DNA of 64,000 bases from Verticillium longisporum. Lineage: Eukaryota; Ascomycota; Sordariomycetes; Glomerellales; Plectosphaerellaceae. Every line of letters begins with the position of its first letter. Within the stretch, counting starts at the first letter, position 1. Below are positions 34,663-46,822 of the stretch, piece by piece. The translations under genes and the position numbers were made by a program. The stretch covers positions 620,001-684,000 of the forward strand of contig JAETXT010000001.1 in NCBI GenBank assembly GCA_019188255.1, in the 5' to 3' direction. The notes under the pieces are model-generated. The model saw nothing but the letters and a program-made list of their open reading frames with translations. It was not told the origin of the DNA and ran no database searches.

Positions 34663-36969
34663 ATGGCCACTTCTGCCGACCCCTATCGCCTCTCCTTCGG
34701 CGCCAACGATGCCCTTGATCTCAGTCTCAACCTGCCCATAGTCTTGCTTCCGCCTTCTTCAGGCGCGCCTCGCGACCATGAATCCGACGATGGTGATCAT
34801 GACGAGCTGCCTGCTTCGTGGGGCAAGGTGCCAACCATAGATGAACGGCAAAGCGACACCGAGGATGACGACCGAAAAGCTTCTTCCGAAATATTTGGCA
34901 GCCGCACCGATGCTAGTGGAGAGTTCGAGGACCCCGACACAGACGCTGAGCGGACGCCTACTACGGTCCGCGTGCCACACATTCCGGAGAGGAACATGCG
35001 ACGGACCAACAAGAAGCCACCTCTCGCTGCCAACTCGACTGTTCCACTCCACCCCATTCACTCCATGCAAGCTGCTTTTGCCGAGTCTCTCCTCGAGGTC
35101 ACGGACGGGAAGCCAGCAGAGAAGCCCAAAATTCGGTTCGGAGACGCCAAAGCCCGCCGCGAGGAGCTCATAAGCCAGGAACGGGATGAAGAACTCTTGA
35201 GTGCTCAGTGGCGGTTCCGACCCGGCCAGCAGCAACATGAGCTCATGAAGCTCATGTCCCAGATCTCTTTTGGCGTCTACCTGTTGCTCAACGGCATGGC
35301 CAATAGTGCCTCCCAAGTTGTCAACATTCTTCAAGGTCATATTGACGAGGTTGACGAGTTCCTCGAGGTCACCATGGAGGACTTTCAGCAAGCTTCTGCC
35401 GATTTGAAAGAGCGTATCGATTACCTGCGACTACCTATGGAGAACCTAGAGGTCTTTGAGAAGCTTCTCGAGGATCGCAATTTCCGGCTACAGATTGTTG
35501 AAGGGACCGAGTAGATTGAGCATATCCTGGCGCGCACGAACTTGCATCTCGACCGGTACGATCAGGATATTCAGCAAGGCCTCTCGTCTGCACGAGAATT
35601 TGCCGTCTATCTTTCGCAACAGAAAGATGGCTCGTGGCGACAGGATCGTCCTGACGTTGCCGATATCTACGAAGCCATGAAGGGGAACACGGAGGGTTGG
35701 TTCAACGCCTTTGCAGACTTGCAGGCTCAGGGTAAAGATCTCAACGCTCTTGTTGTTGATCTCAGCCAAATGGTGGCCGAGATGAGCAGCAAGGCGGGGG
35801 AGGTGAGCCGCAGGACTTGGGTATGTTTCTCCAAATGCGAAACTGATCTTTGCATTTCGACCAACGCAATCCTTTACTGACAAGTCCTGTGACAGGCCTC
35901 GATTCCCCCTTTCACCATTCCGCTATCAGAGACGCCAGCGAGCGAGGCGTCCCCAAAATCTCCGCAGTCCTCTATGCAATCATCCAGGAGCGGGAGGCAG
36001 TCTACTCGTCGCGCAAGCAGCCTTGTCGGCTCAGCTCCGAGCAGCTCGCAGTCCAATGCGCAACCCACATACTTCAATATTCCGATTGCGAAACATGAGG
36101 CCAGCACTCTACCTCATCAACCAACGAAGAGTCTGACCCCCAAGCTATCGCTCAATACCGTCGGGACCCTATCATCTGATACTGGTTCCCACCATTCCGA
36201 CCTGGATGCTCAGTTGGATGCCGGCCCAGTGGTGGACGACGCGCCGCTTTACATTCTGCAGCCGCGCACGTACACCCCTCAGCCCCCTGAGCCGCTGCCA
36301 TCGCCAATGGTTCGAGAACCTCCTCAATTGGCAAAGGAGCCAGAACAGGGCCTTTCGAAGAAGACGTCTCTTCGACAGCGCGTTTCCATGAAGACGACAC
36401 CACCAGAGTCTATCCACATTCCTCGTCCCCATCCCGCCGATTTCCAGCGACCACCCCAGGCAACTCGAACCCATCAATCACCAGACTCCGCCTATGGCTC
36501 CGACGACCAGCAGCGTCCGCGATATGGCACAATTCATGAGTTGTCGCCCCCGGCGCTGCCTCCGGTGGTAGCATCACCACGGTCCGAACATCATCAGTTT
36601 TATCGTCCCGTACAAGCCAGCCCCCATTCGCCCCTCCAGCAGCGCCCCCTGACAGCCGGCGCCTCGCCCCGAATGACATATCCATCACAACAGGCAGATT
36701 ATCGCCCGGGTCATCAGCGTAATGCTCCGTCGCGAATGGGCGGAGCTAGCATGCTCAGCAACGTGACAACCATGACATACGACTCTCAAGCATCTGGCAC
36801 TACGCCAAAGCTTAAGAAGAAACGCAGTGCCTTTGGCTGGCTCAAGAAGGCCTTTTCACTTGATGAAGAGGAGCGCATGGCTTATGAGGCTCGGAAGCAG
36901 CAGACCCTGCAGAACCCGTACTACGATGCACGTAGCCCCAAGTACCTGGATGGCAAGCGGGTTCGTTAA
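34663..36969 (+). CDS. Unnamed coiled-coil protein with in-frame TAG; one intron
   Basis: I do not recognise this family. Exon 1 is 34663-35820; the intron is 35821-35895 (75 nt) and exon 2 is 35896-36969, for about 743 residues. The N-terminal 170 residues are acidic and disordered. A largely helical region from about residue 180 to 380 follows (GVYLLLNGMANSASQVVNIL, HIDEVDEFLEVTMEDFQQA, LERTN-like heptads), then a long S/P/Q-rich tail. The C-terminus ends in a basic, amphipathic block (KKKRSAFGWLKKAFSLDEEE) that could bind membranes. A TAG at 35512-35514 interrupts the helical region. The same frame continues directly with IEHILARTNLHLDRYDQDI, clearly the same helix, so the stop replaces one residue. 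It may be an error, a nonsense allele or an RNA-edited codon (TAG is the preferred A-to-I editing context in Sordariomycetes sexual tissue). Confidence 0.75.
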
Positions 36970-38147
36970 AGGCCACAAGTCGGAGGAAACATATCAAGTC
37001 AAAGCCGCCCACCGACCTTGACGACAACTGGGGGTGGATCAACGCCTGCCAGTGAAGCGCCCGCCGCAAGCCGCAAATGATACCCATCAATACACAACAT
37101 ACCCAAGCGAGCGACCTTGATTTTGCTTTGCAATCGAACAATACATCACGCCATCTTTAATACACGGCTGAGAAAGCTGTTGGGTAACGAAGCGTTCCCG
37201 ACAGACTGTTGTCACCTCGCCCACCGACCCTATTCGTCACACTCTTTCTTGTTTGTTTTCGTATATCATTTCTATGATATGCCATGTCTTTGTCTGCTTT
37301 GCGGGGCAGAACTTATTCGTTATTCTTTTGCTAGGTGTTTGGCGTTTCACCTCATATTGTTTCTTCGGGTTTCATACGTAATTTACATCTGTCATGCGGC
37401 TACGGCCGTACTATTGTATGATACAATGAAAACGGAGAAAGGCGTGAGGTCTTTCAAGACTTTGCCCATGTCGTATCTTGAATATATCGATGATGATTAG
37501 ACATACATAAATACTGTCTGCTATGCCGTTCCATCATGTTGATTTTGAACATCCAAGGCTGGATTTTGTCTACATGAGTTTTCCCAGTCTCCCTGTATGT
37601 CAGTCTAGTTTCGCCATTGGTCCTCGATGTAGTGTCTGGCAAGTGGAGTTCCGGCAGGTATAACGCCTTGCTACCGATCGCTTGGAACATTCGTGATCGT
37701 AGCTGACGATGTGCCAGCGGAGGGCGGCGCGTCTGGTGCCTCATTACAGCCCATAATCTGGAGCCTGTGGAGATGCTCGAGGCTCTGCGTGGCGTTGAAT
37801 GGAACTGTCTAGATCTGCTTGAAGTCTGTATCACCTGTGCACGCTTGACTCAGCTGCGTCCTAAATGAGAGTGGAATCTTTTCGGTCCCTACGACTGTTC
37901 TCAGAGCCACAGTAACCCGGACACATGTTGAGGGTTCGCGATTCTTATCCATCCCAAGGAAAAACCGTCTTTTCCCACCTAGAACCCGGGTTCGACAAGG
38001 GCAGGTATGGTAACGTCCAAGCAGTCGAAGCGTCGCGGTACATAAAGATGGATTGTATTGTAGTGCAAGGAACTCAAGAAGATTTCAAAATGCCCCCCTC
38101 CCCCGCGCCAACCTGGTGTCTAGCTATCCCGCAGACGCACGACCCCG
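36970..38147. other. Gene-free stretch
   Basis: This is the 3' flank of the coiled-coil gene. The region from 37200 to 37500 is T-rich and looks like a 3' UTR. Open frames of up to 127 codons show no domain. Confidence 0.5.
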
Positions 38148-38633
38148 TCATATCGTCCACAGGTGACCCAGTATGAGCCCCCCGGCCACGAAAGCCACAG
38201 CTGCCACCTGGACCGGCGATTCAAAGTCCAGAAACATCATCTCGACGAGCCCCTTGCCATTCCCCCGCCACGCCGCGACCCGACGCCGGAGGAGTCTCTT
38301 TCCCGCCACCGCCAACGCGACAAACGGGGCCGTGGCCATGGCGGCGAGGATGCCGAGCGGCGAGACGAGGACAGCGGCGATCAGGAGGATGGAGCCGTCG
38401 AGCCAGAGGCCGAGGTACATTGCGCGCGTCAACAGATTGTCGGTCGCGGCGCCGGTGACGGATGTGAATCGGTTACCGAACCAGTCGGAGAAGAGCATGA
38501 TGGCGTGGATGCTCCCGAAGAGGTAGTAGAGCCCCAGGAGTATGAGGGGCATGATGACGGCGAGGTTCCAGGGGCTGTCCCCGGGTATGTAGGACGCCCA
38601 CTCTATGAGGGGGTTGACGGAGATGGTGAACAT
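38148..38633 (-). CDS. Small multispanning membrane protein, tandem paralogue A
   Basis: A 161-residue protein starting at the ATG at 38633 (MFTISVNPLIEWASYIPGD); the open frame extends further upstream without an ATG. There are about four hydrophobic segments. It shares with the neighbouring gene the blocks W(F/Y)..RF(T/G)SV(T/A)G, RA(M/F)YLGL(W/Y)LDG and SP.....AM..AP..AL. The tail contains a basic RLLRRR stretch. I do not recognise a named family. The same orientation and 585-base spacing suggest origin by tandem duplication. Confidence 0.75.
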   Translation of the reverse strand: MFTISVNPLIEWASYIPGDSPWNLAVIMPLILLGLYYLFGSIHAIMLFSDWFGNRFTSVTGAATDNLLTRAMYLGLWLDGSILLIAAVLVSPLGILAAMATAPFVALAVAGKRLLRRRVAAWRGNGKGLVEMMFLDFESPVQVAAVAFVAGGLILGHLWTI

Positions 38634-39218
38634 GGCGTTGATGACCGGTCGAAATATATGGAACTGGTCGTATTCATTTGTTTTCGTGATGTCTGGAAAG
38701 GACGTGTCGTGTGTGTGGGGCGATGAAGTATGTTTGTGCACTTGCTGATGGGTGAGTGAGATGGGATGCAAATGAGGGGTGTGAGGGCGGTTGCGATGAC
38801 GGATGCCTCTGTCTGGTGTCTTGCTGCTAGTCGCAATCTCAGAACTTGGCCTTGCGCAGCGATGTCACATGCGCCCACGTCTCATTCGCCCACGTCTCAT
38901 TCGCCTCCCACCTGCAGAAAGGACACCAAGATCTGCCGAGAGACTGGCGAAGTCCGAAGAGGATGGCAGAGACGCCGAAAAAGCCAATGACGACCGAGCG
39001 CCAGGTTTCGTGAAGATCTCGAGGGCGGAAGGGGGCTCATTGCTCATCCTGATTGCGTGGCGTCTCAAAGGAAGGCTTCGTTGTGTATGACTTGTCCTGG
39101 CTGTGATATCCATCATGCGTCGCTGTGTGCAGAGGCCCAGCCGAACCCTCACGAGCGTACGGGGCCAATGTGGGCTCATCATTCGTAGACAGCGCGCCGA
39201 AGACGAGGACCAGGTCGC
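38634..39218. other. Spacer between the tandem membrane paralogues
   Basis: It contains a doubled CTCATTCGCCCACGT unit near 38867-38895 and otherwise nothing notable. It probably serves as promoter for the downstream minus-strand gene. Confidence 0.5.
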
Positions 39219-39650
39219 TCACTGTCCCTTCCTCTCCTCAGCGACGTTCGGCTTCGTCTTCGTACCGGCGTCCTCGTCGCCGCCCATCCCAAACACTCCT
39301 ACCCCCAGCGCGATCAGCGGCGCCAGCCCCATGGCCACAATGGCCAGCGCCGGCGACAGCACGACCAGCAGCAGCGCGATCCCGCACCCGTCGAGGTACA
39401 GCCCCAAGTAGAAGGCCCTCGAAAGCCAGGTCTTCAGGCCGCCGGTGCCACGCTCAGGCGACGGGCCGGCCACGGAGCCAAAGCGGCCAGTGTACCACTC
39501 GGTCCATTGCGTGATGACAAAGGCGGCGAGCGCAACGAAGGCGAAGGCGAGGAGGACGAAGGCGCCCCAGAAGACGGCCAGGACGGGGCTATCGGCTTCA
39601 ATGTCGAACCACGTTGCGATCTCGTCGACGAAGCTCGTTGGGTCCTCCAT
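39219..39650 (-). CDS. Small multispanning membrane protein, tandem paralogue B
   Basis: A 143-residue protein starting at the ATG at 39650 (MEDPTSFVDEIATWFDIEADSP). It has about three to four hydrophobic segments and a short charged tail (GDEDAGTKTKPNVAEERKGQ). The block SRAFYLGLYLDG matches TRAMYLGLWLDG of the neighbour, and VLSPALAIVAMGLAPLIAL matches VLVSPLGILAAMATAPFVAL. It lacks the basic C-terminal extension of paralogue A. No known function. Confidence 0.75.
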   Translation of the reverse strand: MEDPTSFVDEIATWFDIEADSPVLAVFWGAFVLLAFAFVALAAFVITQWTEWYTGRFGSVAGPSPERGTGGLKTWLSRAFYLGLYLDGCGIALLLVVLSPALAIVAMGLAPLIALGVGVFGMGGDEDAGTKTKPNVAEERKGQ

Positions 39651-40515
39651 GCTGGGATGAGGCAAGTCTAATGAGAGGGCTGAGTTTGTGCAAGGCGTAG
39701 CTTGGCGGAAAGTAGATGATGAGTTCTGATGGCCTTGTCGCCTGGTCAGAGAGAGAGAGGTGAAGGCCAGGTTAACACCGACTGCAAAAGGTTACCGGTC
39801 AGGTACGCATCTATGATCGAAGGGAGAACCTGGGTCGAAAGGCGTTCAAGTTCAAATACGCGGAATAGCAGTGAAATGTTGAAAAAGTTGGCGGGGTCTG
39901 GGGTAGGCAAAGAAAGTGAGCACACCCCCTGTATCTGGCTAACGTCACCACAAAAAACAGGCCTCGATCACTCCATCCATGCAATGCAAATGCAAGCCAC
40001 GAGAACTTCAGACTCGCCAACCAACTGCCTACGCCAGGCATCCATCGCCCCCATGGCATATCCTCTTCTCAATATAATATCAAAAGAAAAGTCAAAACAT
40101 CACATCACGGCCATCAGAGCAGTATATTCAAATTCATTCATGTCAACTCAGTCATTGTTCCAATCACCATGAGCACTGGCAAGATCTTTCCCCTTGCATA
40201 CAAATGAGCGCGCATCCTCCCATTTCCTCTCTGCTTCTCGGGGTATCCTTTCTCCCCGTAATAATGCCAAAGCCCGTGCGTGCGAGCTGATCAACACCTT
40301 CCTTATGCATGCTTCGACCGAAACACCAAAAATACCGTCTCGCCAGTAACCGCAGCGTCCATCCCTAGGTACCAAGTCGTCCATTAACCCTATCCATAAA
40401 AGTCGTGTCCGCCCATCGAGGGGGTTCCAAAGAAGAAGATGAAAAGAGGTATCCCCCCCTCCCTCCAGCGCCAACTGGTAGGCAGGTGGCGGGAGCCCGG
40501 GGGGTATCAGACTGT
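39651..40515. other. Gene-free stretch
   Basis: Upstream region of membrane paralogue B and 3' flank of the IQGAP gene. A CCTAGGTACC motif lies near 40364-40373. No gene was seen. Confidence 0.5.
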
Positions 40516-43500
40516 TTATTGCGTCCTGTAGAATTTCTTGTAGAGAAGATGCAGGAGCAGGTTGACGTTGAGCTTGAGGTTTCCCTCGAAAAGGTTCATG
40601 AACTGATGCGACTCAAACTGAGCCTGCAACAGATCTTCGATGGGCACCTGTGCGCTTGCTCCTGGCATCTGTATGTGTCCGCGGGAACCCTCAATGGCGA
40701 ACACGCCCACCTCGTCACAGCTGATGGTGAGGTTGATCTTGTCCCAGTCGCCAACGCCCGTCCAGGCGACAACCACGCCCTTGTCTGCCAGAGCGCGCGT
40801 GCTGTACTTGAAACTGCCAAACTTGGGAACGCGGCCGCTGCGCTCCAGCTCGCGTTGGTGGTTGTACTGCTTGGTAAACGGGACGTAGAATCGCTTCTTG
40901 CTGTTGGTGGAGAAAACTCCTCGTCAGTAATCTTCTTCCATTGCGCGACCCTTTCCAAAGTCTACTTACCCCTTGTTCTTCTGCAGCGTGGCCATGGCCG
41001 ATTCGATGTAGTCGTCGTAGCTCTTGCGCTGCTGCTCTAGGTACTTGGCCTTGTCGTGAAGGTTGGACAGCGTCATGCGGACGCCTTCGATCTCGCGCTG
41101 CCGCTGGACCCGCCTGCGGCTCTTGGTGCGAATGTCGAGCGCGATGGCGTTGAGGATGTCCTGGTAGAAATTGTGCTTGGATATCCTGCCCATGTGCTCG
41201 AGCCTCATGACGTTCTCCAGCGCCGTTCGCTTGAGCTCGTGGTACGACATGCGAGTGACATCAATCATGTTCGCGTCCGAGTAGGCACCTCGCGAGCCCT
41301 TGCTCGAGAAGTCGTCCCGCAGCACCATCTTCCACCTGTGGTCGTCCTCCGGTGTGATGGGCTTGACGAGGACCTCGAGAAGGTTCGCACCAGACTGCAC
41401 CCTGACAATATACAACACACATCGCTTCGTCTCCATGAAGAGCGCCTTAACCTCCGCATCCGGATCGTCAACATCGTGCAGCTTGGGCGTCAGGAACATC
41501 TGAATATCAGATGAGCCCGCAGCCAGCATCTCACTCTCGTTGCTCTTGGCACTTCCGAGGTCCTGCATGATCTCTCGGAGAATATCGTCCCGGTTGGGGC
41601 ACACGGACGGCAGTTCGGCTGCGATTAAGCTGTGGATGGCGAAGATGTCCGTCATTTTGATGTAGAGCGTCGGCCTGTTCTTGGCGTACAGATCGTTGAA
41701 TTCATCAATGTCAAATGTGCTCTCAGCGTCGGGAACGGAGATGATCTCGTGCGTAATGTGGGCGAATCGATCGATCGAATCGCCCAAGAAGGCGTTCAGA
41801 GGCTGGAGGTAAACATTCTCCCCACCAAAAGGCCTCCCAGATGCAACCTGGCTGAGGACCTTGGCAACCTCACCCAAATTGCGCTTCTGGAGAGGGCTGA
41901 GCTGCTTCTCAATGACACCAACATTCTCGGGTGCGGTTACTGCGGGCTGCAGGTAGAATTTCCACAACCAATTGGTCACAAGTTGCAATATGTGATGTTG
42001 GGGTTCCTTCTCAAAGTGTTGGCAGAGGCTTTCAAACATGTGCCTACACAGGAAGCGGAGACCATAAGGCATCTTGGCAAGGAGATCTTCAAGCGCAAAC
42101 AAGAACTGGTCGCAAATCTCCCTGAGATCCCGCAGGTGGTCGATGAACAGATCTCGCGTCTCCTGGTCCTTGATAGCGACTTCGCGGGGAACATCCAAGG
42201 GACGATGGCTTGGCCGGCCGGTTCGAAGCTCCTCATTGCTGATGGCTGAGCGGTAGATTTGTAGGGGATCGCTCTCTAGGTCGAGGGCTGGGTCCTCGAC
42301 GATATTGTCGCGAACCAACGGGCCGAGCAGCTCGCGGAGGTACTTTCGGTCTCGCGGGGATCGAGCGTAGTTGGAAAGCAGTTTTGACCAGAAGAAGTTG
42401 CCGCGTAGGTAGTCCTGCACGTCTCGTGTGCCGTCAATCTCCTCCCGCATCGAACGGGCGATCAGCTTCAACAGGTAGTACTCTTCTCTTCGCTTTTGGG
42501 CATAACCGAACAAGCCCATCATAAGGTGCTCGATACGTTTGCATTCCTTCTCCGGTGTACCCTGTTCTCGAATCCGCTTGAAAACCCTTGCAAGGTATTG
42601 AGGTTGTGTCTGGAGATTGAAGAAGAGCTGCTGGTAGGATTCCAGTTTCTTTCTGGAGCTCTTGTTCAGCGCCTTCAAGTCGAAGTGGTTGGCAGAAGAG
42701 ATGGATGAGTTTGCTAGCAGACCGATAGAGTGGCTGCCGTAGTTGCTCTGGTGTCGTACAACTTCGTCCAGTGTGATCTTGTTCTTGACGAGCAGGGCAA
42801 TCTTGATGTCGAGTTGGTCGATGTACTGCTCCAACATCTCGTTCTGCCGAACTTGTTGAACGACCGTCTTGCGCATCCGCTCGAATTCAATCTCCTCGTT
42901 GAAATCAAAGTCGCTGTCGTTGAGCAAATGCACAAAGTTCTTGACGGCGTTAACTGGCGGGTTCTTGCCTGTCGTGAGACTTTTGTAGGCTTCTCCCTGA
43001 ATCTTCGCCCGGATAAAGCTCTGGATTTTGACGACTCTCTGCATGTTCTCGTTGAAGAACTTTTGCTTCTCCCTGTACCGAGCCCGAACAAGGAAGGCGT
43101 TGGCAGCTGCCTGAATGGCAATGATAGATTGCTCTTCCTCTTCAAGCTCAGCAATCACAAAGCCAATCTCCTCTCGAACCATCATAGCCTTTGCTAGAGC
43201 TTGCAGTTTGCTGATATCTTCTGCATGCGACTCGAGCTCTTCGAGGAGTTGCGTGTGTCGTAAGCGGCATAGGTGGCCTCGGATATGGCTTTGCAGACGA
43301 GTGATGGCAGGCTCTTGTTGTGTCAAGGCTTCCTTGTCGGCTGCAAGACGGCCTCGGGTTGTCATTGCACGTATGCAGGACTGCAGCTGAATGTTGGCTC
43401 CATCGTTGCTAGCCAATGCCTCGAGCGTCTGAGCGACGTCTCGTCTCACGGCTCCAGCGCGCACAAAGGCCTGCAGCTGTCCGAGCTGAGGTGAGTGTTC

Positions 43501-45944
43501 CTTGAGCTCTGCTTTGGTTGAGAGAATGGCAGAACGGGCGACGTTGCCACGTAGCTTGGCTTGGAGCGCAGTCCACTGCGGAGCGAAGCCTTGAAGATGC
43601 TCCTGGTCGCGGGCGATTTGATCCCTCATCAGCAACGCCCTCGCAACCGCTTGCAAGTCGATGATGGCCGGGGCTTGTTGTTCGAGGGAAAGTTGATCCC
43701 TTTCAACCCGGCCTCGTAATAGCATGCCCCGAGCAGCAGCTTGAAGCTGCTGCACCTGACCAGATGTCTGTTGCGTTTCGCTTCTTTGAACGTCGAAGCT
43801 CTTTCGGACGAGATAACCCTTGAATGCCGCCTGGATGCCCCTTACAGGACCTTCGTGCATAGCGAGCTGAGATTTGGAGTACTGCACCTCATCACGGACC
43901 TTCTTAGCCCGGATAAGGCTCTGTAGTTCCAAGATATCAGGCTCCAAGCTCCTCCAGAATCGTTCTTTGTTGGCGAGTCGTCGTCGGACGAGGAAGCCGC
44001 GGGCTTGGCACTGCAAATTCACAGCAAACTTTCTCATCTGGAGCCTGTAGTCCATGATCTGACGCGTGAAGTCGCCACGGATTCGAGACTGCAACTCGAT
44101 GAGAGCTGCCTCAGAGTTCCAGAGCTTCTGCATGGTGTCGCCTAGTTTCATTCGCAGCGCAGCGCCTCTGATTTGTGCCTGTAGCTCATTGATGGAGCCC
44201 TCGTTTTCGGCCAGCTCTCTGTCGATGCGCTCTTCTTCCGTCTCTTCCGGCTCGGGCTCCGGCTCAACGCCAAAGTCGGCACCCATATTGCCAAAACTGG
44301 GCATACTAACCCCGAGTTTATCGAGTCCTTTCTGCATGGCCTCGAGCTCATGGTGCTCAAACTCCAGCTGACCAACAAGGTTGCCAATGCGGAAGTCGAC
44401 GATTCCTTTCCTGAACAGCAGCCAGCTGAGGGCGTGAATGCAATAAATGACCTTGGGGATGTTTTTCTTCTCGTACAAATCGATGAGCTCGAAGCGGAAG
44501 AGGTCGGGAAGTTCGACCTCGTCGAGATATCGGAACAAGATGGCGATATTGTCCGAATGTCGGTATTGCAGCCTTTCGTGACGGAAGATGCGGTACCGAC
44601 GATCTGGGTTCAACGTCTCCACGACCTCAGCTAGAGTGACGCCGTCTCGCAAGGCCTCTTCCAGTTCCACAATGGGCGGAATGTCCCTGTGAATGACATC
44701 CTCAATCCACTCTTTGGCTTCGCCGACGTGGCAAAGGTATTCGTAGGCCTGAAGGAATTGTCGTTGTTTATCCATCCAATTCCTCCCTTCCCAGCCGTAA
44801 CCGCCACTTTTTTGGCCTGCACGGCCCTTGTCTTCGCCTGTTCTCTGCAGCCTGCGTCGACCGCGTAGGCCGACGACCTCCTGTGCGGGAGATGTGATTT
44901 TGAAGTCGTCGGCAGAGTCGGTTTGCGCGAGCTTTGAGGGCGTGCGAAAGTGGCTTGTCGAGGACCTTCCAAAGCTCTGAAGATCGGGTCGTTCAAGTGG
45001 CGCGGCGTGCGTCTGGTGTGGGTGATACGGCGAGTTCGCGTGAGGCAGGGCGGCGCTGCCCACGCTGACCGAGTCGGATCGAGTCAAGAGCATAGAGTGC
45101 GGTCGAATCGGCGAGGGCCTCGAGGTGGGCGTTGTCGGCTGGGGGTTGTGGCCTTGGGTGTTGTGGTCTTGGGCGTTGTAGCCTTGGGCGTTGTAGCCTT
45201 CTTGGGTGTAGCTGTGGGCGTGGGCGAGCTGCTGCCATCGTTTTGCGAGAGTGAGAATCTGCCGACGTCGATGCTTTGGCCGCGGTCATGGCGATAGCTC
45301 GTCGGTTTCCGCTCGGGCGAGGGCGAGTGCGAGGATGCGGGTGACGGCCCGGCGGGCGCTTGGGGGAGTGGTCGTAAGGACATGCGAGCCATGTTGAAGA
45401 TGTTGCCCTCCTCCTTCTTCTTCGAACTTGTAAAGACGTCATCTTCCAGCGGACGCTGGCTGAAGCGACTGACATCACTCATGCCCCGTTTGTGGGTGTG
45501 AGCGGCGGCGTAGCCGCTCGAGGCTGAGGAGTATACTGTACTGGCGCGACTGCGCTCGGAGAAATTAGAGTAGCCAGACGAGGCAGACGACGAGGCAGTC
45601 GAGGGTTGCCGGTTGACGTTTCCTTCTGTGTCGAGGTTTTGTGATTGCCGGAGCGGGTGTGTTCGGTACGACATGGTTGACGATGCCGAGCGTCGGTTAG
45701 GAGGTCGAGAAAGTTTGCGCTGCAGGTTCATGTATTCGCGGAATTCGGATGACCACATGAAGGCGCTTTCGCTGGGAAGGCTCTGGGTCGATGTTCCTTG
45801 GGCTGAGCTAAGCAAACGATGCTGGGCCAGGGTCGACTTTTGGGGCTGGCTTGGAATGTGTCGAGGCGGCGGAGGATGCGGAGGGGTGAAGATTTGCTCT
45901 CTTGGAGGGTCAAGGTCGGAGGCAATGCCAGAGGCAGAGTTGGG
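40516..45944 (-). CDS. iqg1: IQGAP family protein (Iqg1/Rng2 type), one confirmed intron, one frame break, 5' end unresolved
   Basis: Fungal IQGAPs scaffold actin, myosin light chain/calmodulin and formins at the cytokinetic ring and hyphal septum. Counting from the open frame limit at 45944, a Ser-rich N-terminus precedes a calponin-homology domain at about residues 385-510 (DKQRQFLQAYEYLCHVGEAK ... YEKKNIPKVIYCIHALSWLLF). Many IQ-type repeats (I..LQ...R....R) follow at about 570-1000, then a RasGAP-like domain at about 1140-1340 and the RasGAP C-terminal domain to the end. The final intron is 40901-40969 (69 nt). The frame breaks at the G5 run 45141-45145 (plus strand); one added C on the coding strand joins the Ser-rich part to the rest. 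No ATG lies in the open frame upstream of the conserved SESAFMWSSEFREYMNLQRK. A coding-like extension (NSASGIASDLDPPREQIFTP) reaches 45944, so the true start lies further up, after another intron or another error. About 1,787 codons in all. Confidence 0.92.
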
Positions 45945-46159
45945 TCACAACAATGTGGAGTGGCGCGTAGTCGGGGATCTAAGACATGGGCGCGCTCGGC
46001 GCGAGAGGGAGTAGGGACGAGGGAGCAGTGCAAGGAGCACGGCAGCAATGATGTTGAGAAAGAAATGAATCGTATGGGTTCTCGTCAATAACCTTATGCC
46101 CTGTACATGGCGGCCAGTTCGCGACCGTAATGTTAAAAGTGAACAAGGATAACGCAGGC

Positions 46160-46160
<1 letters not shown>

Positions 46161-46193
<33 letters not shown>
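46161..46193 (+). repeat. CAGGAG hexamer microsatellite
   Basis: Five exact CAGGAG units plus CAG, about 220 bases upstream of the IQGAP open frame. Confidence 0.9.
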
Positions 46194-46812
46194 ATGGCAG
46201 TCGGCAGCTGGATGGCTGAGGGGTCCATGGATGTTGGGTGCTTTGGAGCAGTGAGTGCCGTTGCTGAGCTGCGTTTCTGTGTTTGTTTACTGCCTGATGT
46301 GGCTAGGCGCAGATGGGTGGGAGGAGTGGAGCGACCGCTGTCTGGTGCTGGCTGGCGGCGGCTGTCTGGCGCAGGCCTGTTTTTTGCTAGCGCTGTTACG
46401 TCACGTCACACCGAGCCGGCAGCTACCGATAATGTGCCGGTGCTATGGCCTTTGTGCCTGCGACCTTCCTTGCCTTGACTTGATGTGTTTCGTTTCAACT
46501 GGGTCTGTTGGCAGTGTGAAGGCTGAATGAAGAGTTGCTGCTGCTTTGCCACTAAACCACCTAGGAAAGCTTCATTGGGCAGCCAGCGATGGCTCGTGAT
46601 GTGGTGCCAAGCGACTGTGAATCCAAGTACTCAATTGACCAGGAGCAACAGCACAACACAGTATACCAATGAATCCAGACCACCACATCAATTTGTAACG
46701 TGTTGACTACGTTTCCACGTGGTTGGACGGGTATCCTGTGCCGTTTCTCATCTTGTTGAAGCCACGTCCAGAACAAGACGTGCTGTCAGGATAGTCACCA
46801 GTCCCTAGAAAC

Positions 46813-46822
46813 TACCTAGGTA
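46813..46822. repeat. TACCTAGGTA palindrome
   Basis: Perfect 10-base palindrome in the divergent promoter, identical to those at 33816 and 61253. Confidence 0.8.
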
